From NCBI GenBank assembly GCA_947396885.1, contig OX377204.1, forward strand, positions 40,881,975 to 40,945,974: a stretch of DNA of 64,000 bases, given 5' to 3'. Position numbers and translations under genes: made by a program. Under the pieces are notes generated by a model, which ran no database searches, was not told where the DNA came from, and saw nothing but the letters and a program-made list of their open reading frames with translations. The DNA comes from Heligmosomoides polygyrus polygyrus (taxonomy: Eukaryota > Nematoda > Chromadorea > Rhabditida > Heligmosomidae). Shown here one piece after another: positions 55,560 to 64,000 of the stretch. Each line of letters starts with the position of its first letter. The stretch's first letter is position 1.

Positions 55560-57453
55560 ATCATCAATGACGTCGCCAAGATACTCTTAAAGAATGGATG
55601 GTTTTCTTGAAGAACTCCGGTAGCTGCGGCTCGAAGAAGTTGACACTCAAATTTCGTCTTCGTCACGGTTCTTGAACTTTTCCCAACGCGTGCTGCAGTC
55701 TGTTGGCGCAAGGTCTGGGTTATAAGGTGGGTGAGGCAGAAGTTCCCAGCCCAACTCCTCAATTTTTTGTAGCATGATATTTGCGGCGTCGGTCGAGCGT
55801 TGTCGTGGAGGAATTTCACAGTTGCTGTGCTCCCTCCTCGTCGAGGCAGTGTTTGGTCCATGCGGCTCAGTTGTTGTTTGTAAAGGTAACTGTTTGGCCT
55901 AGATCCAGTACCTCAAAATGTTCCACCAAGCAGAAAACATGACTTTTTCCGTGAATGTCAGGCTTCGTCGTTGTCTTCGGAACCTCAACGGGGCTCAGCC
56001 ATTGTCGCTTTCCTGTGGCACTCTCGAAGTGGATGCACTTCTCATCCGACGTCACGAGATGAGAATTCCAGCGATGGCGACTCGTGCTGCCTTGTTTGTG
56101 TCGCTGAGCTGATGTGGCACCCGTTTTCCGCACCGATTTGACTTTTCGATAGAATTCATACGATTGGCAATGGTAGAATGGCGACATCCGAAGGGGGGTG
56201 TGCGTTTAACAGTTAACGATCTACCGGTCTAACGAATTTACCGGCATTTTTGCGATAAATTCTATTAACGAATATTTTCGGTAAATCTCCAAATTTACCG
56301 AGAAACTTAACGACTTTTTCATACAAAATCAAGTCTCTATCTATCGAATGGAGAAGTAAACATGCTACGATCTCAGTTTAGAAGTGATTGCATCTATCTT
56401 CTACGATAACTTTCTATCAGCATTCGTAGTCCTCAACCTCATTTAGACATCCATGTCCACATCACGAAGCGGAGATCGTGCGCTCCACTGTTAAAAACGC
56501 GCTCCACTCGCATAGTACCTCGCGCTGAGATTCCCCACACGATATGAGACAATTAGAACTAAAAATATAGAAGCTGTCAGAATAGACGACCGCCAGAGGA
56601 ATGAGAGAAGATACGCTCATGCCTTAATCCCATAACTTAGTCCAAGGTGTAAGGCATCGGATTGCACTCTGCTAGTCCACCTGATGCCCTGGTGGATCCC
56701 GCATAAGAAAAGAAAGACTTTTTATCATGTCACATTTCGCTCTCTTTTATATAGTGTCTGGCCATTCTTTCATCGAACGAATTGATGATAATTGTGATAA
56801 TTTCAAAAAGTAGTTAGAATATTAATCCAAAAGAAATACAGCAATACTCGACTGGATGTTGAAGGTTCCAGAAATGTTTTTATAGAGTTTTAATAGTGCA
56901 ACCACAATATAGATCGTTATACTTGTGCGTTGTTAGGCTTCCGCTTGCTTTGTTTGTTGTAGGATGCTCGTTGCTTCCAGAGCGTCCTTTGCTTTTTGAT
57001 GACGTATGCATGATAGAAGGATGATATGGTTTTTCTGAACGTGATGATGTTTCGGTTTGAAGCTTTACGCTTTTTCATATCACCGCCAATTAAAACTAGT
57101 TGTTTTGAAGGAATATTAAATTTTAAAAAAATTAACGGATTTAGCGGAATTTAGCGAAATTTACCGGCGAATTTCCGCCTTAAAAGAATGCGGTAAAAAA
57201 TCTACTGGCGGCAAATAAGCGCAGATCCGAGCCACTGTGCGAGCTCACGCGTAATTTGTGTTGGATCCGACTCGACGTGTTCCTTTAATTCCTTGCTGTC
57301 CACAACTTCAGGACGCTGTTGGTGTTCTTCATCTTCAAGCCTCTCATGGCCGGCTCGGAAAAACCATTGCTGGCATTGATGTAACGATTGTACTTCGTTA
57401 CCAAATACTATTCTGCCGCAGTTCTTCCTTGCTTGAAGTCGTACAGTAATCAA
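55560..57453 (-). pseudogene. mariner transposase relic split by an insertion
   Basis: Minus strand, 57,453 down to 57,208: the N-terminal region with CQQWFFRAGHERLEDEEHQQ RPEVVDSKEL and THE-type ending DPTQITRELAQWLG. After a 1-kb insertion it resumes at about 56,190 with HSTIANRMNSIEKSNRCGKR VPHQL. It goes on with HLVTSDEKCIHFE (first catalytic Asp) and LHDNARP (second Asp), then degenerates; the HPPYSPD block is only partly legible near 55,700-55,740. TIRs were not identified. It is inactive. Confidence 0.85.
56196..57208. mobile_element. hAT-like element inserted in the mariner transposase
   Basis: It begins GGGGTGTGCGTTTAACAG followed by GTTAACG/TTTACCGG words, and has similar words (TTAACGG, TTTACCGGCG) at the far side. 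The terminus matches the one at 530 (CAGGGGTG). Flanking mariner sequence shows near-duplicated ATCCGAAG/ATCCGAGC, about 8 bp as for hAT. No transposase frame was recognised, so it is non-autonomous. The right boundary is uncertain by roughly 15 bp. Confidence 0.6.
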
Positions 57454-57499
57454 ACCCGAACTCCGTACTTCTGTTCTATCATCGTTAATCTAAAAAATT

Positions 57500-57546
57500 C
57501 TTTAAAAGGGTTAACGAATCGGAACGAATCTTTAACCCTTTTAAAG
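57500..57546. repeat. 15-bp perfect inverted repeat
   Basis: CTTTAAAAGGGTTAA (57,500-57,514) pairs with TTAACCCTTTTAAAG (57,532-57,546) across 17 nt, just upstream (in transposase sense) of the mariner relic. It is not clearly a TIR. Confidence 0.85.
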
Positions 57547-57549
57547 GCA

Positions 57550-58158
57550 AAAGATGCCATTGAAAGCGCTTGTTAAACTCATAAAGTTACATGATCCTAC
57601 AAATAACAATAGCAGAGAAATGACAAATCGAAGGCGGGCGACATTTTTTATCCGGCCACCTGATAACTCGTGGTTTGATCCATGGCTCCACACTTCCCAA
57701 CAGTCTTCACACAGTTTAATGCGTGAACTTATTTTTTGATAGCATTGCAATTCCTGAATGTTCTTTTACTAGTTTCGCTCGGAAGTTCGATCAATAACTG
57801 TAAGTAAATTGAAAGACTATTGCACACCGCAGATCAACTGCACATTCTACTATAGTTCACTCTATGAGCAGAGTAGCTTTTGCCAAAACGCTGGATTCCA
57901 TCCTTCAAATGAAACATGTTGTAGTTATCAATTTTTGTGAGCAACTGCATAAGCTGTGTGTGCAGTTTCGAGTCACAGTACACTCTCGGTTAGCCAGCTA
58001 GTCTACGTTTTGCCGCTAGCAGTCGTCAGCACATCTTCCGGTAGTGATCAGAACCGTGACTCCCACTCAATAAGAATTCAGTTTAATAAAGTGTGAAGTC
58101 CTGAATGTCTCGTTCCTTGACAAGAAGTGAAAGCCTGTCGATACATGCACTGTTTCTG
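57550..58158. other. no recognised feature
   Basis: Short frames without motifs. Nothing was supported. Confidence 0.4.
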
Positions 58159-58161
58159 TTA

Positions 58162-58497
58162 GGCCGGGGGCATACTTCCATCGCCGCGATGCCATCGCGG
58201 CGCTCAGTTCATGGCCATTCCGCCGCACGCGGCCGAATAGTCAAAGAAAACCTCGCCGCGGCCGCCGCAACAGTGGCGGTCGGCATGCGCGATGGCTTCC
58301 CGCGCCCATCGCGGGCATGGCATACTTTTTCGCGCCGCGCGCGGTGTTTAGCGTTGATCCTGGACGGATCGCCGTCGCGCTCCCTTGCAGAGCGATGGGC
58401 GATGCGACGAGCACAGAGAAATTCAAATTCTTTCGCGTCGCTCTGCAAAACTCATCGCCGCGATTCAATCGCGGCGACGGGAAGTATGCACGAGGCC
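58162..58497. mobile_element. GC-rich MITE with a palindrome at each end
   Basis: The left end GGCCGGGGGCATACTTCC and the right-end complement GGCCTCGTGCATACTTCC are each followed inward by a 9-bp-arm palindrome: CGCCGCGAT-GCC-ATCGCGGCG left and CGCCGCGAT-TCA-ATCGCGGCG right. It is flanked by TTA(G) on the left (58,159) and TTAA on the right (58,498-58,501). GC content is far above the surroundings. Frames here are open on both strands because of composition; no protein is inferred. The end layout parallels the MITE at 53,049. Confidence 0.85.
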
Positions 58498-58589
58498 TTA
58501 AAGAATGGGTTCCTTTTTAAAAAATGGTAGTATTCTGATAAACTGCATCTTGCGTTAATGAGTCGGATATCCGGAATCCGGTATTCGCG

Positions 58590-58705
58590 AAATTGCCGTT
58601 ATCCGAATCATCCAAAAATCCGGGGTCCTCAAAATCGCTCTTATCCGAATCATCCAAAAATCCCGGGTCCACAAAATCACACTTACACGAATCATCCCAT
58701 TATCC
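58590..58705. repeat. 42-bp tandem repeat, about 2.5 units
   Basis: ATCCGAATCATCCAAAAATC starts at 58,601 and again at 58,643, with a diverged third unit at 58,685 (ACACGAATCATCC). It lies in the GGAT-word family also seen at 16,590 and 41,450. Confidence 0.9.
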
Positions 58706-58739
58706 AAAGATTTTCGATCGGATCTAATATATATCTCCC

Positions 58740-59200
58740 ACCACTACATGTTGGGCACTTTTCACCGCAGCGTGCACCTTTCTATTCCACACTCGCATTA
58801 TATCCTTTTCTCTCAGCAGGGGTCTCCTTAGCACCCAACAAGGTGGTTTGTGTCACCTTCCTCCAGGTCCCATTTTCGGGTCCAATTGGATCAGAGAGAC
58901 CCGAATCGAGAACACTACATCGCTCAATGCGCTGCGCACCTCGCAGTTTCTACTATCGAATTTGAGGCTTCGCTCCACTCCTTGGTTTGCATCGTAAGAG
59001 TGTGATGGAACCGGCTACCAAGGGATTTTCTATGTTGCTACATCCTCCTCCGGAAGGACTCTCACATCGCGAACGGTTCTCAGAGCAAGTCTTAGAACCA
59101 AGATGTGGCCAAGTTCCTCCTTTTTCTCCGCTAGCATGGGGATCCTTCTAAGCCTATTTTCGAAATAGGCGCTATGGACAGGTCAAAAATTTTCTCTATC
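58740..59200. other. no recognised feature
   Basis: Plus-strand frame 58,558-58,965 is open mainly through the tandem repeat. Nothing else was supported. Confidence 0.35.
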
Positions 59201-59204
59201 TGGG

Positions 59205-59400
59205 CTTCTCATGCTGAGAACGTAACATTCACGAACATTCTCCAATCCTCTTCTGCTACTCCCCCGGGCTCGTTCAATTCGCCTGCTAGGAAGAGCAATT
59301 CACTTGATGCGGACCGTATGTCCTCCTCGAACATGAGGTTGCGGTCGTTCTTCTCCATGTCGTCGCATCCGGTCTGCGGGTGAAGACCGACGTGATGGTC
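59205..59400 (-). CDS. short unrecognised acidic open frame
   Basis: The minus-strand frame from about 59,400 contains MEKNDRNLMFEEDIRSASSE and then ELNEPGGVAEEDWRMFVN before a stop near 59,208. Amino-acid use looks protein-like, but no family was recognised and it is short. It could be part of a decayed mobile element, as the next recognisable segment (59,600) is an RTE piece in the same orientation. Confidence 0.2.
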
Positions 59401-59599
59401 GAGTAACTTTTTTCAGCCTGTTCGTTACATAGATTTAGCTGTCAACGTTCCTCAGTCAGCATCGTTATTCGAGGCCATAAGCAAGAATTCAAATTTCTTA
59501 GTTACCAGCAGTCGCGGGTACGTTTATATCATTTTTCTAAATACCTTTATTTGAGTTAACTTCCAAATTCGTACGTAATCAAACAGCGCAGCATCGAAG

Positions 59600-59790
59600 G
59601 ACATACGTATGTACTATATTTAAGCTCTATTCCTCTCCTTACGCTGCCACATAGATGATCGAAGTCGGTTAGTACTCGCCCCACCTGGCTAATGTTCGTT
59701 TTCATAAGCACGATGTCGACAGGTACATGAAGGTGCAGTTGCCGGTCATCGACTTCACTCCCTTTCCGGCTTTGACTCACCAGTTGGTGT
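59600..59790 (-). pseudogene. RTE lineage-A RT fragment
   Basis: The minus-strand frame VDDRQLHLHVPVDIVLMKTN then ISQVGRVLTDFDHLCGSV aligns with VDGRQLHHLRFADDIVLITP and following of the intact RTE-A. The catalytic FADD has become VPVD. A short, decayed piece. Confidence 0.7.
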
Positions 59791-59996
59791 TATTGTGCGA
59801 TGCGTGGTGCAGAGCCAAGTGCATGGCAGCAGCCTACTGCGGTGCCTCGTAGTTTTCTCGTTCCTTTCCAGATTAAGGATCTAATAGCTTTATTATTACA
59901 AAAACAAGGAGGTTGACCATTGCTTTCAAATTCAAAGCCTTCTAATTAAATAGCACTGCTATCTAATTTTAAGCCAGATCTATTAGAAATCATCAA

Positions 59997-60159
59997 GTGG
60001 ACGCCCGAAGCAACGTTGGCTAGATACGTTGCGCTTGGACTTAAAGATAGTTGGTATGCATCCCGACCAAGCATTTGGTCGAGAGAAATGGCGTCACCAC
60101 ACCAGAAGAGCGGGCCCCGCCACCAAGCGGGACAAACGCTACTGAAAATGATGACGACT
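59997..60159 (+). mobile_element. 5'-truncated RTE-B copy with 14-bp target duplication
   Basis: Only the last ~160 bp of lineage B are present, from the RPRSNVG-type region (GACGCCCGAAGCAACG) to CCAAGCGGGACAAACGCT and a GAAAATGATGA tail. Flanks TTAGAAATCATCAA (59,983-59,996) and TTAGAAATTATCAA (60,160-60,173) differ at one base. This is the classical product of incomplete target-primed reverse transcription. Confidence 0.9.
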
Positions 60160-60294
60160 TTAGAAATTATCAATATACGTCTTGTTTTCAAACATTATCC
60201 AGAGTTACTCCTTCGGATGCCGCTATTTGTTAAACAAATAGAGACGATGCTAATCAAATCTTATGGAATGTGGAAAGCGCGCCGACTACATACT

Positions 60295-60520
60295 AATAGA
60301 CATCGTGGATGCGATTTGAATGCGGATTCGTACTATACAATGACCTGCAGTGGCCAACCGATGGAACAGGCAAAGTTTTGCTCTTCCAGGACCTGGTTCT
60401 AAAAACTAATTTACCAGCTCCGCAGAGAACGATGTCTCGCCTACCCTTGGTGGAACCCGAACCAAGGAAGTGCATCGATTCAGCATGCACGCGACGGCTG
60501 GCGCCTACCCCAACTGATTT
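60295..60520 (-). mobile_element. decayed SINE copy
   Basis: 'catcgtggatgcgatttgaa', 'gcagtggccaaccgatgg' and 'gcatgcacgcgacggctgg' match the SINE body and head in minus orientation, with many changes and loss of the box-A end. No duplication was found. Confidence 0.65.
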
Positions 60521-60524
60521 ACGA

Positions 60525-60815
60525 CGTGCTTAGTCGTTGAATTGTTAAACAGCAAGCTTATTTCGCCACTGGGGCGCAAACAAAGCATAAGATTGAAAAC
60601 GCTAACTTTGTGAGTGATAATCAGGCCCGCTATAGCGCTGTATTGACTTTTCTGAGATGTGTGAAATTCGTGCAAGAAATCCTACCTGATCACCTGAATT
60701 CAATACAAATGCGATGAAATCTTTAACACAAGTTCAGAGCCGACACAAAGAGCAAACGCTTACATGAAATGGACCTCAAGCTTGCCTAAATTTGGCAGGA
60801 GTTCAGGGAACATTT
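60525..60815. other. no recognised feature
   Basis: Nothing supportable was seen. Confidence 0.4.
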
Positions 60816-60827
60816 AGGGCGGTCTTA

Positions 60828-63800
60828 CTTACTTACTTTGATACTTTGATGGTCCTTTTGTCGGCTGGAGGTCTTCTCAGCGGGGACCACAACTCTTCCA
60901 GACCGCACGATCTCTGGCTGCTTGCATCCAGTGAGGCAGACTCCGTTCTCTGAAAGATCTTGAGAATGAGTCTGCCCATCGCGTGGTGGTCGTCCCAGTG
61001 GTCTCTTATGGTCTCTCTGGAGCCATTCTGTGACACGGAGACTCCGTCTATCGTCTTTCGTCGAAGCAGGTATTCGGCCAGCGAAATTTGGACTTCTTCA
61101 TGTACTGCAGCGGGTCTGCTAATTGCGACTTCTCCCGTAGCTCCGAGCTTCGTAGGCCTTCTTGCCATTGCTGACGAAGGCTTGTCCTCAGAAGAGATCT
61201 CTCCAGTGCACGATGCGTAGTTTGCATTGCTCTGGCGACTGTCTTGTTGTCGGGCCAGGTTTCCGTCGCGTAACACATCGCAGGCAGTACAGAGGCGTTG
61301 AATATCGAGGCCCTGAGGCCGGGGTCCTTGACCCGATCGGTGACTTCGCGAATCGAACTGAAGGCTGCCCATGCTGCTCGTCTCCTGCGGGCGATTTCAG
61401 GAGCGAGGTCATTATCCATGTTCAGCTCTCTTCCCAGATAGACGTAGGAGTCGACTGTTGTAGAGCGACTCCATTTAACATTACGAGTCCCGTGTCACAC
61501 CACTGGTTGACCATAAATTGTGTTTTGGACATATTCATGTCCAATCCAATCTTCATACCTGCCACATTGAGCTCGTTCAGCATTTCCTCGACTTCTGCCG
61601 TGCTGGTAGAGATGAGAACAATATCGTCGGCGAAGCGAAGGTTGCTGATCCGTTTACCGTCGACAAGGTAGCCTTTATCGTCCCAGTTCAAGCCTTTCAT
61701 GGCATCCTGGAGTGCCGCTGTGAATAGATTGGGAGAAATCGTATCTCCCTGCCGTACTCCTTTTCCGATAGGAATTTTAAGCCTTCGATCAAACATCTGG
61801 ATGGTGATCAATGTATTCGAGAAGCATTCGTCGAGAAGTCGGATGTAGGGCGATGATATACCAGCGTGTACAAGTGTGTTCAAAACGGCGTTGATTTCCA
61901 CAGAGTCGAACGCTTTCCGGTAATCCACGAAGACAAGGACAAGTGGGAGGTGGTATTTGCGGCTCCTCTCGATGAGCTGTGAGACAGTCTGAATATGGTC
62001 CATGCAGGAGAAATCCTTGCGAAACCCTGCTTGCTCCACCGGCTGATATTCATCCAAGCAACGCTCCGAGCGGTTAAGCAGTATCTTGGAGAAGATCTTG
62101 TACACAACCGAGAAATGACTGATGGGTCGATAGTTGTTGATATTCTCCTGCTGACATTTTTTGAAGATTAAAACTGTTTTCGACTCCTTTCATGAGTCCG
62201 GAATCCTACCAAGTCGAAGGTAGTAGTTGAAGTGGTTGGCAAGAAGTGAGCAGAGGGCGCTGCCACCCGCACGAAGGAGATCAGCAGAAATGCCGTTCGC
62301 TCCGGGAGCAGTGCCTGGCTTCATCCTTGTGATGGCATGAGCAACTTCTGATTCCGGAATGGGAGGTACTTCCTCAGCTGGCGGCATCAAGCATGCTGGA
62401 AGAACGGAACAGATCTGTGTAGAATTCTTGAACGATGGTCTCCATCGCTCTTCGAGACGTTTGCCTTGTTCCGTCCTCATCCACAAGGCCATCCATTATT
62501 GCCTTCTGGTCACAGATACCTCGTTTGCAGCGCTTTATGTTTGAACCTTTCCCAGAGGCTTATAACAGCTTCAATCTTCTGTAGGCTTGAATGGACTCCT
62601 TCACTGCAATTCCACAGGCCTTCGAGATAAGGACATTTTCCAGATGGGAAGCATTAGGGTCCAGTTTAACAGCTCTTCTTTGCTCCAAGAGTTTAATCGC
62701 ATGTGCGTTGAGTCTTGAAGCAGACGGTGATGTGGCTCCGCAAGAGCTGCTAGCACATTTCAGCAGTCCTTTGGAGAGAAGGTCGTAGTCTTCCGATAGA
62801 TCTTCAAGAAGATTCCAATCATACAACTTTATTGCATATTCCAACTCCTCAGACTTGAATGTGGAGATCCTCACCGGTGCCGGTTTATGAGTGTCAGGCT
62901 TGAACATCCTCTTTTTGAGAGTCAGCTTCGCACGGACAAGACGGTGATCCGAGACGTCGAACAGACTCCAGCGTCTGTTTGTAAGAACAGGTCGATCTCC
63001 GAACGTGTTTCTCCATTTGGGCTTTCCCAGGTCCATCGTCGGTTTGCAGGATTCTTAAACATAGAATTTCCATGGTAGAGACGGCACGCGGGTAGGAAGT
63101 CTATCAGGCGCTCTCCGTTTCCGTTCCTTGAGGAAGTTCCATATGGTCCTAGCCTCCATTCGTCGTGATCATTCGTACCGACGACAGCGTTAAAGTTACC
63201 AACGACAACTTTGTAGTAGCTCTTCTCATCGTTGACAGTCCTTTCGAACAGGTTGTAGAATTCCTCCTTTTCTTCATCTGTGGCCGCAGATGTTGGAGCA
63301 TATCTATATATGATGGAGATGGTTCCTTGATCTTTGGTTTCCAGACGAAGAACAGCTACTCGCGGACTGATGATCTTGTAAGAGTCTACTAGGTGGTGCA
63401 CTGTCGAATTGACGAGAAATCCAACTCCGCCAATATTCTTTCTGTCCACCTTTGCTCCGATAATGAGAAGCTCGTTGTGGTCGGTCCTTCTTATGGTTTC
63501 CGTTCTGCCTTTCGTTTTCTGCAGGGCGATAACGTCGTATTTTATGTTGCGGCTTCTGTAAAGCAGTGTTCGATGATCCTGCTCAGATGCGATCGAACGA
63601 CAGTTATAAGTGCAGACGAATTTGCAGTTTCCTTGTCGTGGTGGGAGGGAGTTTCCGGTAGTCCGATTCCAATGACGTCCTGATAGTTTAACTCCGAGAT
63701 TGGATGGCCCCCTGCCGGAGGTGGATGCAACTGATGTCGTAGAAGTCCACCTCCGGCGCGCGGAGGACTGGGACACGGGTTTAGTTGTTTGAGCCATAGC

Positions 63801-63962
63801 GGTGGTCTGGTTACTCACATGTTCCTGGCCATGAAGCGGAAGAGAGCCGCCCGTACACGACAAAGCGTCATGTACTGCGTGACCGTTTGTGCCGTTAGCC
63901 ACCACAAAGTGATCTTCACCCCTTCACCGCGATGAGGTGGCACATGAAGAGGTGGCACATGA
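60828..63962 (-). mobile_element. full-length RTE retrotransposon, lineage C, 12-bp near-perfect target duplication
   Basis: The minus-strand element is 3.1 kb. Flanks AGGGCGGTCTTA (60,816-60,827) and AGGGCGGCCTTA (63,963-63,974) differ at one position. The 3' end is a TAAG/AAGT repeat tail (TTAC on the plus strand, about 60,824-60,840). The 5' end has two tandem 15-bp units (GAGGTGGCACATGAA on the plus strand, 63,934-63,963), the second of which abuts the duplication. Coding is disrupted by several frameshifts. Confidence 0.85.
60880..63905 (-). pseudogene. RTE-C EN-RT polyprotein, frameshifted
   Basis: Minus strand, 5' to 3'. The endonuclease (62,922-63,905) has CTYNCRSIASEQ, IALQKTKG (catalytic QET changed to QKT), YRYAPTSA, VVVGNFNAVVG (GDF changed to GNF) and RRWTWESPNGETRSEIDLFL. 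A frameshift near 62,975 leads to FDVSDHRLVRAKL. Then comes PGTAPGANGISADLL (62,190-62,492), and the RT (61,422-62,105) with FVDYRKAFDSVEINAV, RQGDTISPNLF and catalytic RFADDIVLIS. A C-terminal part (61,048-61,419) starts MDNDLAPEIARRRRAAWAAF. At least four frame breaks plus EN active-site changes mean it is inactive. Confidence 0.92.
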
Positions 63963-64000
63963 AGGGCGGCCTTATATTATACATTAAACTGTTCTTTTCT

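Noticed and set aside
58105..58530. Open frames of 75-141 codons on both strands
   Set aside because: They lie within the GC-rich MITE (58,162-58,497), where stop codons are rare by composition.
58590..58705. CRISPR-like array (42-bp spaced repeats)
   Set aside because: The units are contiguous tandem copies without spacers, in eukaryotic repeat-rich DNA.

Overview
This window looks like repeat-dominated, gene-poor nuclear DNA of a metazoan, most likely a parasitic strongylid (clade V, hookworm-like) nematode. The evidence is its content: RTE-type non-LTR retrotransposons with an apurinic-like endonuclease (EN) plus reverse transcriptase (RT), mariner elements with TA target duplications, Penelope-like GIY-YIG relics, a tRNA-headed SINE, and long foldback DNA elements on a background of moderate GC. 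The taxon is an inference. I found no convincing host protein gene. A few unrecognised open frames are listed at low confidence, and there is no bacterial-style operon, rRNA or CRISPR array.

Layout. 1-3,920: a SINE copy, one end of a hAT-like element, and a chimeric relic in which RT parts of two RTE lineages are joined. 3,925-5,480: an AT-rich island holding a decayed Penelope-like fragment. About 6,390-9,750: long inverted-repeat (foldback) elements, including a near-perfect 35-bp cruciform at 7,589-7,663. 10,860-14,225: two RTE relics keeping only the 5' endonuclease part, with a CR1-like 3' end between them. 17,106-18,005: a 900-bp internally deleted mariner. 19,165-24,000: a SINE with a perfect 13-bp target duplication, two more mariner copies and a second Penelope-like relic. 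29,364-32,516: a full-length but broken RTE (lineage B) with a perfect 20-bp target duplication, bordered by a polypyrimidine repeat field. 35,878-36,205: a SINE with a perfect 12-bp duplication. 37,790-41,251: an apparently intact RTE (lineage A, 971 residues) with an 11-bp duplication. 43,076-44,263 and 52,497-54,078: two copies of a foldback transposon family (TTA duplication) whose arms carry convergent tRNA-like pol III boxes. One copy has a TTAA MITE nested in it. 55,560-57,453: a mariner transposase split by a 1-kb hAT-like insertion. 58,162-58,497: a GC-rich MITE with a palindrome at each end. 60,816-63,974: a third full-length, broken RTE (lineage C).

Functionally, RTE-A is the only element here that could still encode active machinery. 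The SINEs have RTE-like 11-13 bp duplications and short-repeat tails, so they were probably mobilised in trans by a retrotransposon. The mariners, MITEs and foldbacks have no intact transposase in the window. The most unusual features are the foldback family with tRNA-like modules in its arms and the TTAA MITEs with a palindrome just inside each terminus.
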